Below, piece by piece: positions 1-5,746 of a stretch of DNA of 7,885 bases (position 1 is the first letter of the stretch; every line of letters starts with the position of its first letter). The notes under the pieces were generated by a model. The model was not told the origin of the DNA and ran no database searches. It saw only the letters and a program-made list of their open reading frames with translations. The translations under genes were made by a program, and so were the position numbers. The DNA comes from Planctomycetota bacterium (GTDB lineage Bacteria > Planctomycetota > Planctomycetia > Pirellulales > Thermoguttaceae). The stretch is from assembly GCA_015661985.1 (NCBI GenBank), contig DQVB01000395.1:1-7885 (forward strand), in the 5' to 3' direction.

Positions 1-310
1 ACACTTTTGATAAGTACCAGCCACCTCGGGATTTGTTTCTCTAGCCCTGGACGCGAGACCGACCGACCAGGGAACCGCCGCCACTGGCGGCCTCCCTTCT
101 CGGGCCACGGAAGGGGACCTTTTGTTGTGGGCCGCGGGCTGGAAGCCTGGCCCCACGTTGGGCAGTCGAGCAGCTCGCGTCTGTCACCCCCCTCACGGCG
201 GGCGCGAGGCCCGCTTTGGTTGCTCCCCACCGCCGCCTGGTGTGGCCGTCCGGTTGAATCCGCGGCTTGGTTCATTTTGGCCCCGTTCCGGGTGACGGCC
301 GCCGGAACCG

Positions 311-342
311 GTTCGTTGGTAGTCCCGCCTTTGGGCGGAATG
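311..342 (+). repeat. REP-like hairpin element, copy 1 of an inverted pair
   Basis: The core is a perfect 5-bp hairpin, CCGCC-TTTG-GGCGG, at 325-338, flanked by AGTC on the left and AATG on the right. The reverse complement of 367-398 matches this 32-base stretch at 23 positions, including the whole stem and the flanking AGT and TG. Two copies in opposite orientation with a short spacer is the arrangement typical of bacterial REP doublets. Membership of a genome-wide repeat family is an inference that cannot be tested inside this window. Confidence 0.5.
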
Positions 343-366
343 ATCACCCCCGTTTGCCGGCGCCCC

Positions 367-398
367 CACTCCGCCTAGAGGCGGTACTGCAAACAGAG
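367..398 (-). repeat. REP-like hairpin element, copy 2 in inverted orientation
   Basis: The hairpin CCGCC-TAGA-GGCGG lies at 371-384, with the same 5-bp stem as the element 24 bases upstream. Read on the minus strand it gives AGTACCGCC-N4-GGCGGAGTG, against AGTCCCGCC-N4-GGCGGAATG in the other copy. Two of the four loop bases and several flanking bases differ while the stem is identical, which suggests selection on the stem or recent spread of a compact element. The two copies could also pair with each other to form one larger imperfect cruciform. Confidence 0.5.
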
Positions 399-411
399 CA
401 ATACCTTGCTT

Positions 412-441
412 GGCTCCCGGGCTGTTACCCGGTTGTGAGCC
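412..441 (+). other. Two-part stem-loop in the leader region
   Basis: The outer stem is GGCTC (412-416) with GAGCC (437-441). The inner stem is CCGGG (417-421) with CCCGG (428-432), closing a 6-base loop, CTGTTA. A 4-base bulge, TTGT, sits on the right side, giving ten base pairs in all. It lies 14 bases after the second REP-like copy, so it may belong to the same repeat block. There is no T-run after it, so it is not a classical terminator. Function unknown. Confidence 0.4.
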
Positions 442-740
442 GTGCCGAATCCGCTGGCGAGCTCTGCCCCGGCAAGCGCCCTGTCGTTGTCGTACGGGCA
501 GGCCGTGCACCCGTGGTGGGACAGAGGGTATAATGACCAACCTCGGGGCGATCGAAGGGGGTTCATCATGCCCGTGCTCGGGGGGCTGCAGGTGCGCAGG
601 GCCGGCTTTTCCGGCCATCGGGCAGGCCTTCGCCGGGTCCACGAGCGGCGCGCTTCAGCCGGATGTCTGCCCCTGGCTGGCCACCGGACGCCTGTCGAGC
701 TTGATCGGATATGTCGGATATGCGGTTTGGGCATGTGGGG

Positions 741-769
741 TTGACCTGGATGAGGACGGCTGATACGTT
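741..769 (+). promoter_or_regulatory. Candidate sigma-70-type promoter upstream of etfB
   Basis: TTGACC at 741-746 matches five of six -35 consensus bases. After a 17-base spacer comes TACGTT at 764-769, a weak -10 hexamer (3 of 6) but preceded by TGA, which makes an extended -10. Transcription would start near 776 and leave about 33 bases of leader before the GTG start of etfB at 809. The tandem TCGGATATG repeat at 705-722 lies just upstream and could be an activator or repressor site. This is a pattern match only, and planctomycete promoters are poorly defined. Confidence 0.3.
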
Positions 770-808
770 GGTCCGTTTCATCTTGCCCGACAGACGGAGT
801 CCTATGCG

Positions 809-1723
809 GTGCCCTATGACATAGTGGTTTGCGTCAAGCAGGTCCCGGACACGGCCAACATCACCGCCCAGGCGATGAAGGAGGACGGGACCATCAACCG
901 GTCCGCCCTGCCGGCGATCTTCAACCCGGAGGACTTGCACGCCTTGGAGTTGGGCCTGGAGATCCGGGACCGTTACGGCGGGAGGGTGACGGCGTTGAGC
1001 ATGGGGCCACCGAAGGCGGCGGAGGTACTGCGGGATTGCCTCTACCGAGGGGCAGACCGCACGATCTTATTGACCGATCGCAGGGCTGCCGCCAGCGACA
1101 CTTTGGCCACCAGTTACATCCTCAGCCAGGCGATCCGGACGATCGGGCGGTACGATTTGGTGTTGTGCGGCCGTCAGGCGATCGACGGTGACACGGCCCA
1201 GGTGGGGCCTCAGTGCGCCGAGAAGCTCGGCATACCGCAGATCACCTATGTGGAGCAGCTCATCGGGATCGACGGCCGCACGGTGCGCGTGCGGCGGAAC
1301 GTGGGGCGGGGTTGGGAGGTGGTGGAGGGCCGGTTGCCGTTGTTGATGACGGTCATCGACACGGCCAACAAGCCACGGCCGCCGTCGGCCAAGCGTATGA
1401 TGCGATACAAGCGTGCCCGGGCCGAAGCGGAATTGGCTGCCCAGGCGAGGCAGAGCCTCCGCGATGTGTCGGCGGAGCAGCGCCAGGCCGAGCTGAAACG
1501 GCAGGCCGAGGCGCTGAGGAGCCAAGGGCTGTTGATCGAACAATGGGATTTGGATGACATCGACGCGGATCTCAGCCGCTGTGGGCTGGCCGGATCGCCG
1601 ACCAAGGTTTTCCGCGTCCAAGGGATCGTGTTGACCAAAGAGGGGTATACGCAGATCCCGCCCACCGAAGAGGGCATTCGCCGGCTCATCCACGAACTGG
1701 TGGTCGACCGCACCCTGGGCTAA
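809..1723 (+). CDS. etfB: Electron transfer flavoprotein, beta subunit, with an unusual insertion
   Basis: This is the small subunit of the EtfAB heterodimer, which carries electrons from acyl-CoA dehydrogenases to the respiratory chain or another acceptor in the cytoplasm. The N-terminus has the family motif VCVKQVPDT. The nucleotide-binding loop CGRQAIDGDTAQVGP is at residues 120-134. The beta signature region is at about 159-180 (ending EVVEGRLPLLMT), but its usual acidic residue after the basic pair is replaced in NVGRGW. The AGSPTKV motif follows near the end. The protein has 304 residues against about 250-265 normally. The excess is mainly a charged Ala/Glu/Arg/Gln-rich stretch at about 203-240, right after the partner-recognition loop, which reads RPPSAKRMM here. 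The start is GTG at 809 with GGAG nine bases upstream. A 295-base gap separates it from etfA. The family call is secure; whether it is bifurcating or non-bifurcating cannot be decided from motifs alone. Confidence 0.95.
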   Translation: MPYDIVVCVKQVPDTANITAQAMKEDGTINRSALPAIFNPEDLHALELGLEIRDRYGGRVTALSMGPPKAAEVLRDCLYRGADRTILLTDRRAAASDTLATSYILSQAIRTIGRYDLVLCGRQAIDGDTAQVGPQCAEKLGIPQITYVEQLIGIDGRTVRVRRNVGRGWEVVEGRLPLLMTVIDTANKPRPPSAKRMMRYKRARAEAELAAQARQSLRDVSAEQRQAELKRQAEALRSQGLLIEQWDLDDIDADLSRCGLAGSPTKVFRVQGIVLTKEGYTQIPPTEEGIRRLIHELVVDRTLG

Positions 1724-2018
1724 GGAGCCGTCGCAGAGTGACGTGAGCATGTTTGGAGGACGGACATTCTCGTCCGTTACCTTTTTGACGCACCTGGAAG
1801 GCCCGTTCTGCCTGCGGCGGGTGCTGGTCTTTTGCGCAGAGGACGAAAGCCAGCACCTCCGCCACCGCACGCAGCGCGACGGCCGGCTTGGGTTACCCCC
1901 GGTGGTCACGGCGGCCGGGTGTACGGGGCCGCCGTCGTTGTGTGGCGACGCAACGGGATCGGCCAGCGGAAAGCCCGGCGGATGGGCTGAGTCAGTTGCC
2001 ATGGGGATTGGGTAGCGA
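1724..2018. other. Spacer between etfB and etfA
   Basis: This 295-base gap splits two genes that are normally adjacent or a few bases apart. It has a terminator-like palindrome at 1760-1786 and a weak 5-bp stem, AGCCC/GGGCT, at 1972-1988. A 90-codon open frame at 1743-2015 is low in complexity, resembles no family and has no clear ribosome site, so I do not call it. No convincing separate promoter for etfA can be picked out by eye. Confidence 0.5.
1760..1786 (+). terminator. Terminator-like palindrome downstream of etfB
   Basis: A perfect 6-bp stem, ACGGAC (1760-1765) with GTCCGT (1772-1777), closes a 6-base loop, ATTCTC. Four bases later comes a run of five T (1782-1786). The stem is short and the T-run is not directly adjacent, so termination would be weak or partial. 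That could lower etfA expression relative to etfB, or the palindrome could be a dispersed intergenic repeat. From memory, similar GGACATTCTTGTCC palindromes recur in planctomycete intergenic DNA; this was not checked. Confidence 0.35.
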
Positions 2019-3047
2019 ATGATCCGAGTGAATCGACAAGGCGAGGTCTGGGTTTTTGCTGAGCAGGAGGACGGGTCGCTGCATGACGTGGCCTTGGAGC
2101 TCTGCGGCAAGGCACGCGACCTGGCCGACCGGCTGGGCGTCAAACTGGGTGTGGTGCTCGCGGGCCAGGGCGTATGCCGGTTGGCCGGGCGGCTCATTTC
2201 CTATGGTGCCGACCATGTCTATGTGGTGGAGCACGATCGCCTGGCCTCCTATCAGACGGGGCCCTATGCCCGGGTGTTGTGCCATTTGATCCGCAAGTAC
2301 GAGCCGCAAATCGTGCTGTACGGGGCCACGTCCCTGGGCCGGGATCTGGCGCCGCGCGTGGCTTCGGAGATGCGTGCCGGGATGACGGCCGACTGCACGG
2401 ACCTGGAGATCCAGGACGTGGTGGACCCCCGCACGGGCCAGCTGCACGAGAAGCTCATGCTGCAGATCCGGCCCGCCTTTGGGGGGAACATCGTGGCGAC
2501 GATCGTCAACTACGACCAGTGGCCCCAGATGGCCACGGTGCGCGAAGGCGTGATGCCTCTGAAGGAGCCCCAGGACGGTCGCCCGGGGAAGGTGATCAGG
2601 GAGTCGGTGGAACTGGACGAGACGCTCTTGGCCCTGAGACTGATCGAGCGGCACGTGGAGCCTCGCAAGGTGAACCTGAAGGCTGCCCGAGTGATTGTGG
2701 CCGGCGGGGGAGGGGTGGGCAGCAAAGAGGATTTCCAGCTCATCCACGAGCTGGCCGGAGCCATCGGCGGGGCGGTGGGGGCCAGCCGGGCGGCTGTGGA
2801 CAGCGGTTTCATCGGCAAGGAGCACCAGGTGGGACAGACGGGGACCACGGTGCGGCCCGCCTTGTACATCGCCGCGGGAATCAGCGGGGCTGTGCAACAC
2901 CGCGCCGGTATGGAAGAATCAGCCAAGATCATCGCCATCAACACGGACCCCGAGGCGCCGATCTTCTCGGTGGCCCATTACGGCATTGTGGGAGACCTGA
3001 AGAAGGTGATCCCCATGATGGTCAAAGCGATCAAGGAAAAGCGGTAA
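2019..3047 (+). CDS. etfA: Electron transfer flavoprotein, alpha subunit
   Basis: This is the large, FAD-carrying subunit of the EtfAB heterodimer. The N-terminal domain starts VWVFAEQEDGSLHDVALELCGKA, typical of the family. The C-terminal FAD domain contains AGGGGVGSKEDF (228-239), VGASRAAVDSGF, HQVGQTGTTVRP, and the signature LYIAAGISGAVQHRAGMEES followed by IIAINTDPEAPIF and YGIVGDL. The length of 342 residues fits the family's size. One oddity is Gly231, where the conserved GGRG motif normally has arginine; the second FAD-site arginine, in GASRAA, is kept. ATG at 2019 is the first possible start because an in-frame TAG lies at 2013-2015. The ribosome site is weak. Its partner is etfB upstream, and the likely electron donor is the acyl-CoA dehydrogenase that starts about 90 bases downstream. 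Confidence 0.95.
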   Translation: MIRVNRQGEVWVFAEQEDGSLHDVALELCGKARDLADRLGVKLGVVLAGQGVCRLAGRLISYGADHVYVVEHDRLASYQTGPYARVLCHLIRKYEPQIVLYGATSLGRDLAPRVASEMRAGMTADCTDLEIQDVVDPRTGQLHEKLMLQIRPAFGGNIVATIVNYDQWPQMATVREGVMPLKEPQDGRPGKVIRESVELDETLLALRLIERHVEPRKVNLKAARVIVAGGGGVGSKEDFQLIHELAGAIGGAVGASRAAVDSGFIGKEHQVGQTGTTVRPALYIAAGISGAVQHRAGMEESAKIIAINTDPEAPIFSVAHYGIVGDLKKVIPMMVKAIKEKR

Positions 3048-3134
3048 CGGCGGCTGAGCCCTCTGGCCCCGGCCCCTGCGGCCTGTGGGATCGAGGCCCG
3101 CCAAGCCGATTGCCGAGCATGCGGGAGTGTGACT

Positions 3135-4877
3135 GTGGGAAACTTCTTTCTGGATAACCGAGACATCCAGTTTCTCTTCGATTTCCTGGACTTGAGACAG
3201 ATCGCCCGCATCCAGGAGGACCGCACGCCGAACGGCGACGCGGATTATCTGCCGGTGGACGAAGAGGACGCGGTGGACAACTACCGACGCGTGCTGGAGA
3301 TCGTGGGCCAGATCGCCGCCGACACGATCGCAGGGAACGCCCCCCAGATCGACGAAGAAGGCAACACGCTGAACGAGGATGGCACGGTAACGTTGCACCC
3401 GCTGGTTCAGGAGAATCTGCAGCGCATGGCCCAAGCGGACATGATGGGATTCACGTTGCCGCGCAAATACGGCGGATTGAACTGCCCCACCATCGTCTAC
3501 GTGATGGCCACGGAGATCGTCAGCCGGGCCGATGCGTCGTTCATGAACCTGTTCGGCCTGCAGGGCATCGCGGATACGATCTATGCCTTTGCCAACGACG
3601 AGATCAAGGACGAGGTGCTTCCGCGGTTCTGCCGGGGCGAAGTGACCGGGGCGATGGTGCTGACCGAACCAGACGCGGGGAGCGACCTGCAGGCGGTCCG
3701 CTTGCGGGCTTATCAGGACGACCAAGGCAATTGGTATCTAAACGGCGTGAAGCGGTTCATCACCAACGGCTGCGGCGAAATCCTCCTGGTGCTGGCCCGC
3801 AGCGAACCGGAAATCCAAGACGGCCGGGGGTTGAGTCTCTTCCTCACCCAACGCTCGGAGACGGTCCGCGTGCGGCACCTGGAACACAAATTGGGCATCC
3901 ACGGCTCACCCACCTGCGAACTGGTCTTCGAAGACACCCCGTGCCGATTGATCGGCGAACGGCAACGGGGGCTGATCACCTATGTGTTGGCCCTGATGAA
4001 CGGCGCCCGGGTGGGGATCGCCGCCCAGTCGCTGGGGATCGCCGAGGCGGCCTTCCGGTTGGCCCGCACCTACGCCCACACCCGCCAGCAGTTCGGCGGC
4101 CCCATCGAACGGCTGCCGGCGGTGGCCGAAATGGTCACCGATATGGAACTGGCCATCGAAGCCGCCCGGGCGCTGACCTACGAAACCTGTCTGGTCTGCG
4201 ATCGGGAAAACAACAACCTGCGGATCCTCCAGTGGGCCGACGACCTGGACGCGGCGGAGCGAAAAGAGCGGAAGCAACAGGCCCGCCAGTACAAACGGCT
4301 CAACAGCATGCTCACGCCGATGAGCAAGTACTACGCCTCGGAGATGTGCTGCCAGGTGACCAACATGGCCGTCCAGGTGCTGGGCGGATCGGGCTACATG
4401 AAAGACTACGCGGCCGAACGCTACCTGCGCGACGCGCGGATCACCACGATCTACGAGGGCACCAGTCAGTTGCAGGTCGTGGCGGCCGTACGCGGCGTGG
4501 CGTCGGGGGCCTTCGAAACGTGGGTCACCCGCCGGGAGGGGAATCACTACGACGATCCCCTGTTGGTCGAACTGAAACAGTCCCTGGCAGACGCCAAACA
4601 GCAGCTGCTGGAGGCGATCCGGTTCGTCAAACAGAAATCCACCTCGTATCTGGATCTCATGGGCCGGCGGATCGTCGACGCAGCCATCGATGTGATCGTC
4701 GGCCACCTGCTCTTGGAACAAGGCGCGGTCGACGACCGCAAAAAACGGGTGGCGCGCCGCTTCATCCGTTCGCGTCTCCCCGTGGTGCGGATGAATTGCG
4801 AGCAGGTCCTGGACGGCGACACCTCCCCGTTGGACGAATACGAACTGCTGGCCGGGCCCGTTCCCACCGGCGGTTAG
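3135..4877 (+). CDS. Acyl-CoA dehydrogenase, long (about 580-residue) form
   Basis: This FAD enzyme makes the first oxidation of an acyl-CoA to the trans-2-enoyl-CoA and hands electrons to EtfAB, encoded just upstream. The FAD and substrate motif MVLTEPDAGSD ends at residue 184, with TEPDAGSD at 177-184. The second signature runs from Gln414 (QVLGGSGYMKDY, then AERYLRDARI). The catalytic glutamate is Glu441 in IYEGTSQLQ. The classic enzyme has about 380 residues. Here there is extra N-terminal sequence, a charged insert around DDLDAAERKERKQQAR, and a C-terminal helical extension of about 130 residues, as in the long subfamily. I chose GTG at 3135 because GGAG at 3124-3127 is seven bases away and the protein then begins MGNFFLDN, like relatives. 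A GTG at 3129 would add two residues but is only one base from the GGAG. The substrate chain length cannot be read from sequence. A spacer of 31 bases leads to fabI. Confidence 0.93.
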   Translation: MGNFFLDNRDIQFLFDFLDLRQIARIQEDRTPNGDADYLPVDEEDAVDNYRRVLEIVGQIAADTIAGNAPQIDEEGNTLNEDGTVTLHPLVQENLQRMAQADMMGFTLPRKYGGLNCPTIVYVMATEIVSRADASFMNLFGLQGIADTIYAFANDEIKDEVLPRFCRGEVTGAMVLTEPDAGSDLQAVRLRAYQDDQGNWYLNGVKRFITNGCGEILLVLARSEPEIQDGRGLSLFLTQRSETVRVRHLEHKLGIHGSPTCELVFEDTPCRLIGERQRGLITYVLALMNGARVGIAAQSLGIAEAAFRLARTYAHTRQQFGGPIERLPAVAEMVTDMELAIEAARALTYETCLVCDRENNNLRILQWADDLDAAERKERKQQARQYKRLNSMLTPMSKYYASEMCCQVTNMAVQVLGGSGYMKDYAAERYLRDARITTIYEGTSQLQVVAAVRGVASGAFETWVTRREGNHYDDPLLVELKQSLADAKQQLLEAIRFVKQKSTSYLDLMGRRIVDAAIDVIVGHLLLEQGAVDDRKKRVARRFIRSRLPVVRMNCEQVLDGDTSPLDEYELLAGPVPTGG

Positions 4878-4908
4878 ACCTTCCACCTCCCGCGGCTAAT
4901 CCGACAGC

Positions 4909-5679
4909 ATGGGTTTACTCGACCGCAGGATCGGCCTGGTCATGGGCGTGGCCAACGAGCGCAGCATCGCCTGGTCGATCACCCAAGCCCTGTGGCAAGA
5001 AGGCGCCGAGCTGGCCTTCACCCATCTGCCCACGCCCTCCAGCCGCCGGCGGATCGTGCGCCTGGTGGAACCGCACCAGCCGCCCGTGGTGCTGCCCTGC
5101 GATGTGCAGCGCGACGAGGATATCGCCAAGGTCTTCGCGGCCGTCAAGGAAACCTACGGCCGGCTCGACCTGCTGGTCCATTCCATCGCCTTCGCCCCGC
5201 CCCAGGAACTGAAAAAGCCGTACCTGGAGATGAGCCGCCAGGGTTGGCACCTGGCCATGGACATCAGCGCCTACAGCCTGGTGGCCGTCTGCCGCGCCGC
5301 CGCCCCGCTCATGCCGCCGGGCAGTGCTGTGGTCACGATCAGCTACCTGGGAGGCGAACGGGTCATCCCCGGGTACAATGTGATGGGCGTCTGTAAGGCG
5401 GCCCTGGAACACAGCGTCCGCTACCTGGCCTGGGACCTGGGCGATCGCCAGATCCGTATCAACGCCATCAGCGCCGGGCCGGTACGCACGCTCAGCTCGG
5501 CTGGCGTGGCCGGTTTCGACCAGATGCTGGACCACCATGTGCGCAAGAGCTGTCTGCACCGCAGCGTGAAGCCCGACGAGTTGGCCCGCACCGCGCTGTA
5601 CCTGTTGAGCGATCTGTCCCAGGGGGTCACCGGCGAGACGATCCACGTGGACTGCGGCTTCAGCGTCGTGGGGCTTTGA
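4909..5679 (+). CDS. fabI: Enoyl-[acyl-carrier-protein] reductase, FabI type
   Basis: This is a cytoplasmic short-chain dehydrogenase fold enzyme that reduces trans-2-enoyl-ACP with NAD(P)H, the last step of each fatty acid elongation cycle. The N-terminal cofactor motif is GVANERSIAW. HSIAFA follows at 91-96. The active site is Tyr146 (SYLGGERVIP), Tyr156 and Lys163 in YNVMGVCK, falling on the same numbers as in the E. coli enzyme. AISAGPVRTL and the C-terminal GETIHVDCGFS are also typical, and 256 residues is close to family length. ATG at 4909 leaves no visible Shine-Dalgarno sequence, though translation could be coupled to the dehydrogenase gene ending 31 bases upstream. It pairs a biosynthetic enzyme with a degradative module. 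The SIAFA form, with Ala where E. coli has Gly93, is common in other FabIs, so it is not evidence of triclosan resistance. Confidence 0.95.
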   Translation: MGLLDRRIGLVMGVANERSIAWSITQALWQEGAELAFTHLPTPSSRRRIVRLVEPHQPPVVLPCDVQRDEDIAKVFAAVKETYGRLDLLVHSIAFAPPQELKKPYLEMSRQGWHLAMDISAYSLVAVCRAAAPLMPPGSAVVTISYLGGERVIPGYNVMGVCKAALEHSVRYLAWDLGDRQIRINAISAGPVRTLSSAGVAGFDQMLDHHVRKSCLHRSVKPDELARTALYLLSDLSQGVTGETIHVDCGFSVVGL

Positions 5680-5693
5680 GGGTTGAGGGCGGG

Positions 5694-5700
5694 AAGGAGG
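5694..5700 (+). promoter_or_regulatory. Perfect Shine-Dalgarno sequence, misplaced for moeA
   Basis: AAGGAGG is a full match to the 16S anti-Shine-Dalgarno sequence and is the strongest ribosome site I noticed in the window. It lies 46 bases before the moeA ATG, too far to serve it directly. It is nine bases before a TTG at 5710 that opens an 17-codon frame ending in TGA at 5761-5763, so that frame would overlap the moeA start. It may be a leader peptide coupling or attenuating moeA translation, or chance. Confidence 0.3.
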
Positions 5701-5746
5701 CCGGGAGCTTTGTCGCCGCGCTTGGTGAGTACGACGGATCTTCAAG

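Larger units (their letters stand above)
1..808. other. Non-coding leader region without a supportable gene
   Basis: No reading frame here resembles a known protein. The open frames are arginine-, glycine- and proline-rich products of high G+C and overlap one another on both strands. I see no tRNA, rRNA or other recognisable RNA gene. What can be seen is structure: a 6-bp hairpin at 77-91 (GCCGCC/GGCGGC), an inverted pair of REP-like elements at 311-398, a two-part stem-loop at 412-441, a 6-bp hairpin at 600-616 (GGCCGG/CCGGCC) and a 9-bp tandem repeat at 705-722. A perfect TATAAT lies at 529-534 but has no good -35 partner. The last 70 bases probably hold the promoter for the downstream genes. 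Confidence 0.6.

Noticed and set aside
529..534. Perfect TATAAT hexamer
   Set aside because: No acceptable -35 box lies 16-18 bases upstream and no gene follows closely; the promoter candidate at 741-769 is better placed.
568..744. 58-codon frame with ATG at 568 preceded by a purine-rich GAAGGGGG
   Set aside because: The spacing is acceptable, but the product is Arg/Gly-rich with no recognisable feature, and G-rich runs are common here by chance.
1743..2015. 90-codon frame in the etfB-etfA spacer
   Set aside because: It has no family resemblance and no clear ribosome site, and its beginning is made of the palindrome. The 295-bp spacer seems better read as non-coding.
1067..2197. 376-codon open frame on the minus strand across etfB and the spacer
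   Set aside because: It is antisense to clear EtfB coding sequence, its product is low in complexity (His/Pro/Arg-rich) and matches no family. Long antisense frames are expected at this G+C content.
3731..5212. 493-codon plus-strand frame overlapping the acyl-CoA dehydrogenase and fabI
   Set aside because: It runs out of frame through two well-supported genes, and its translation is Arg/Gly/Pro-rich without motifs.
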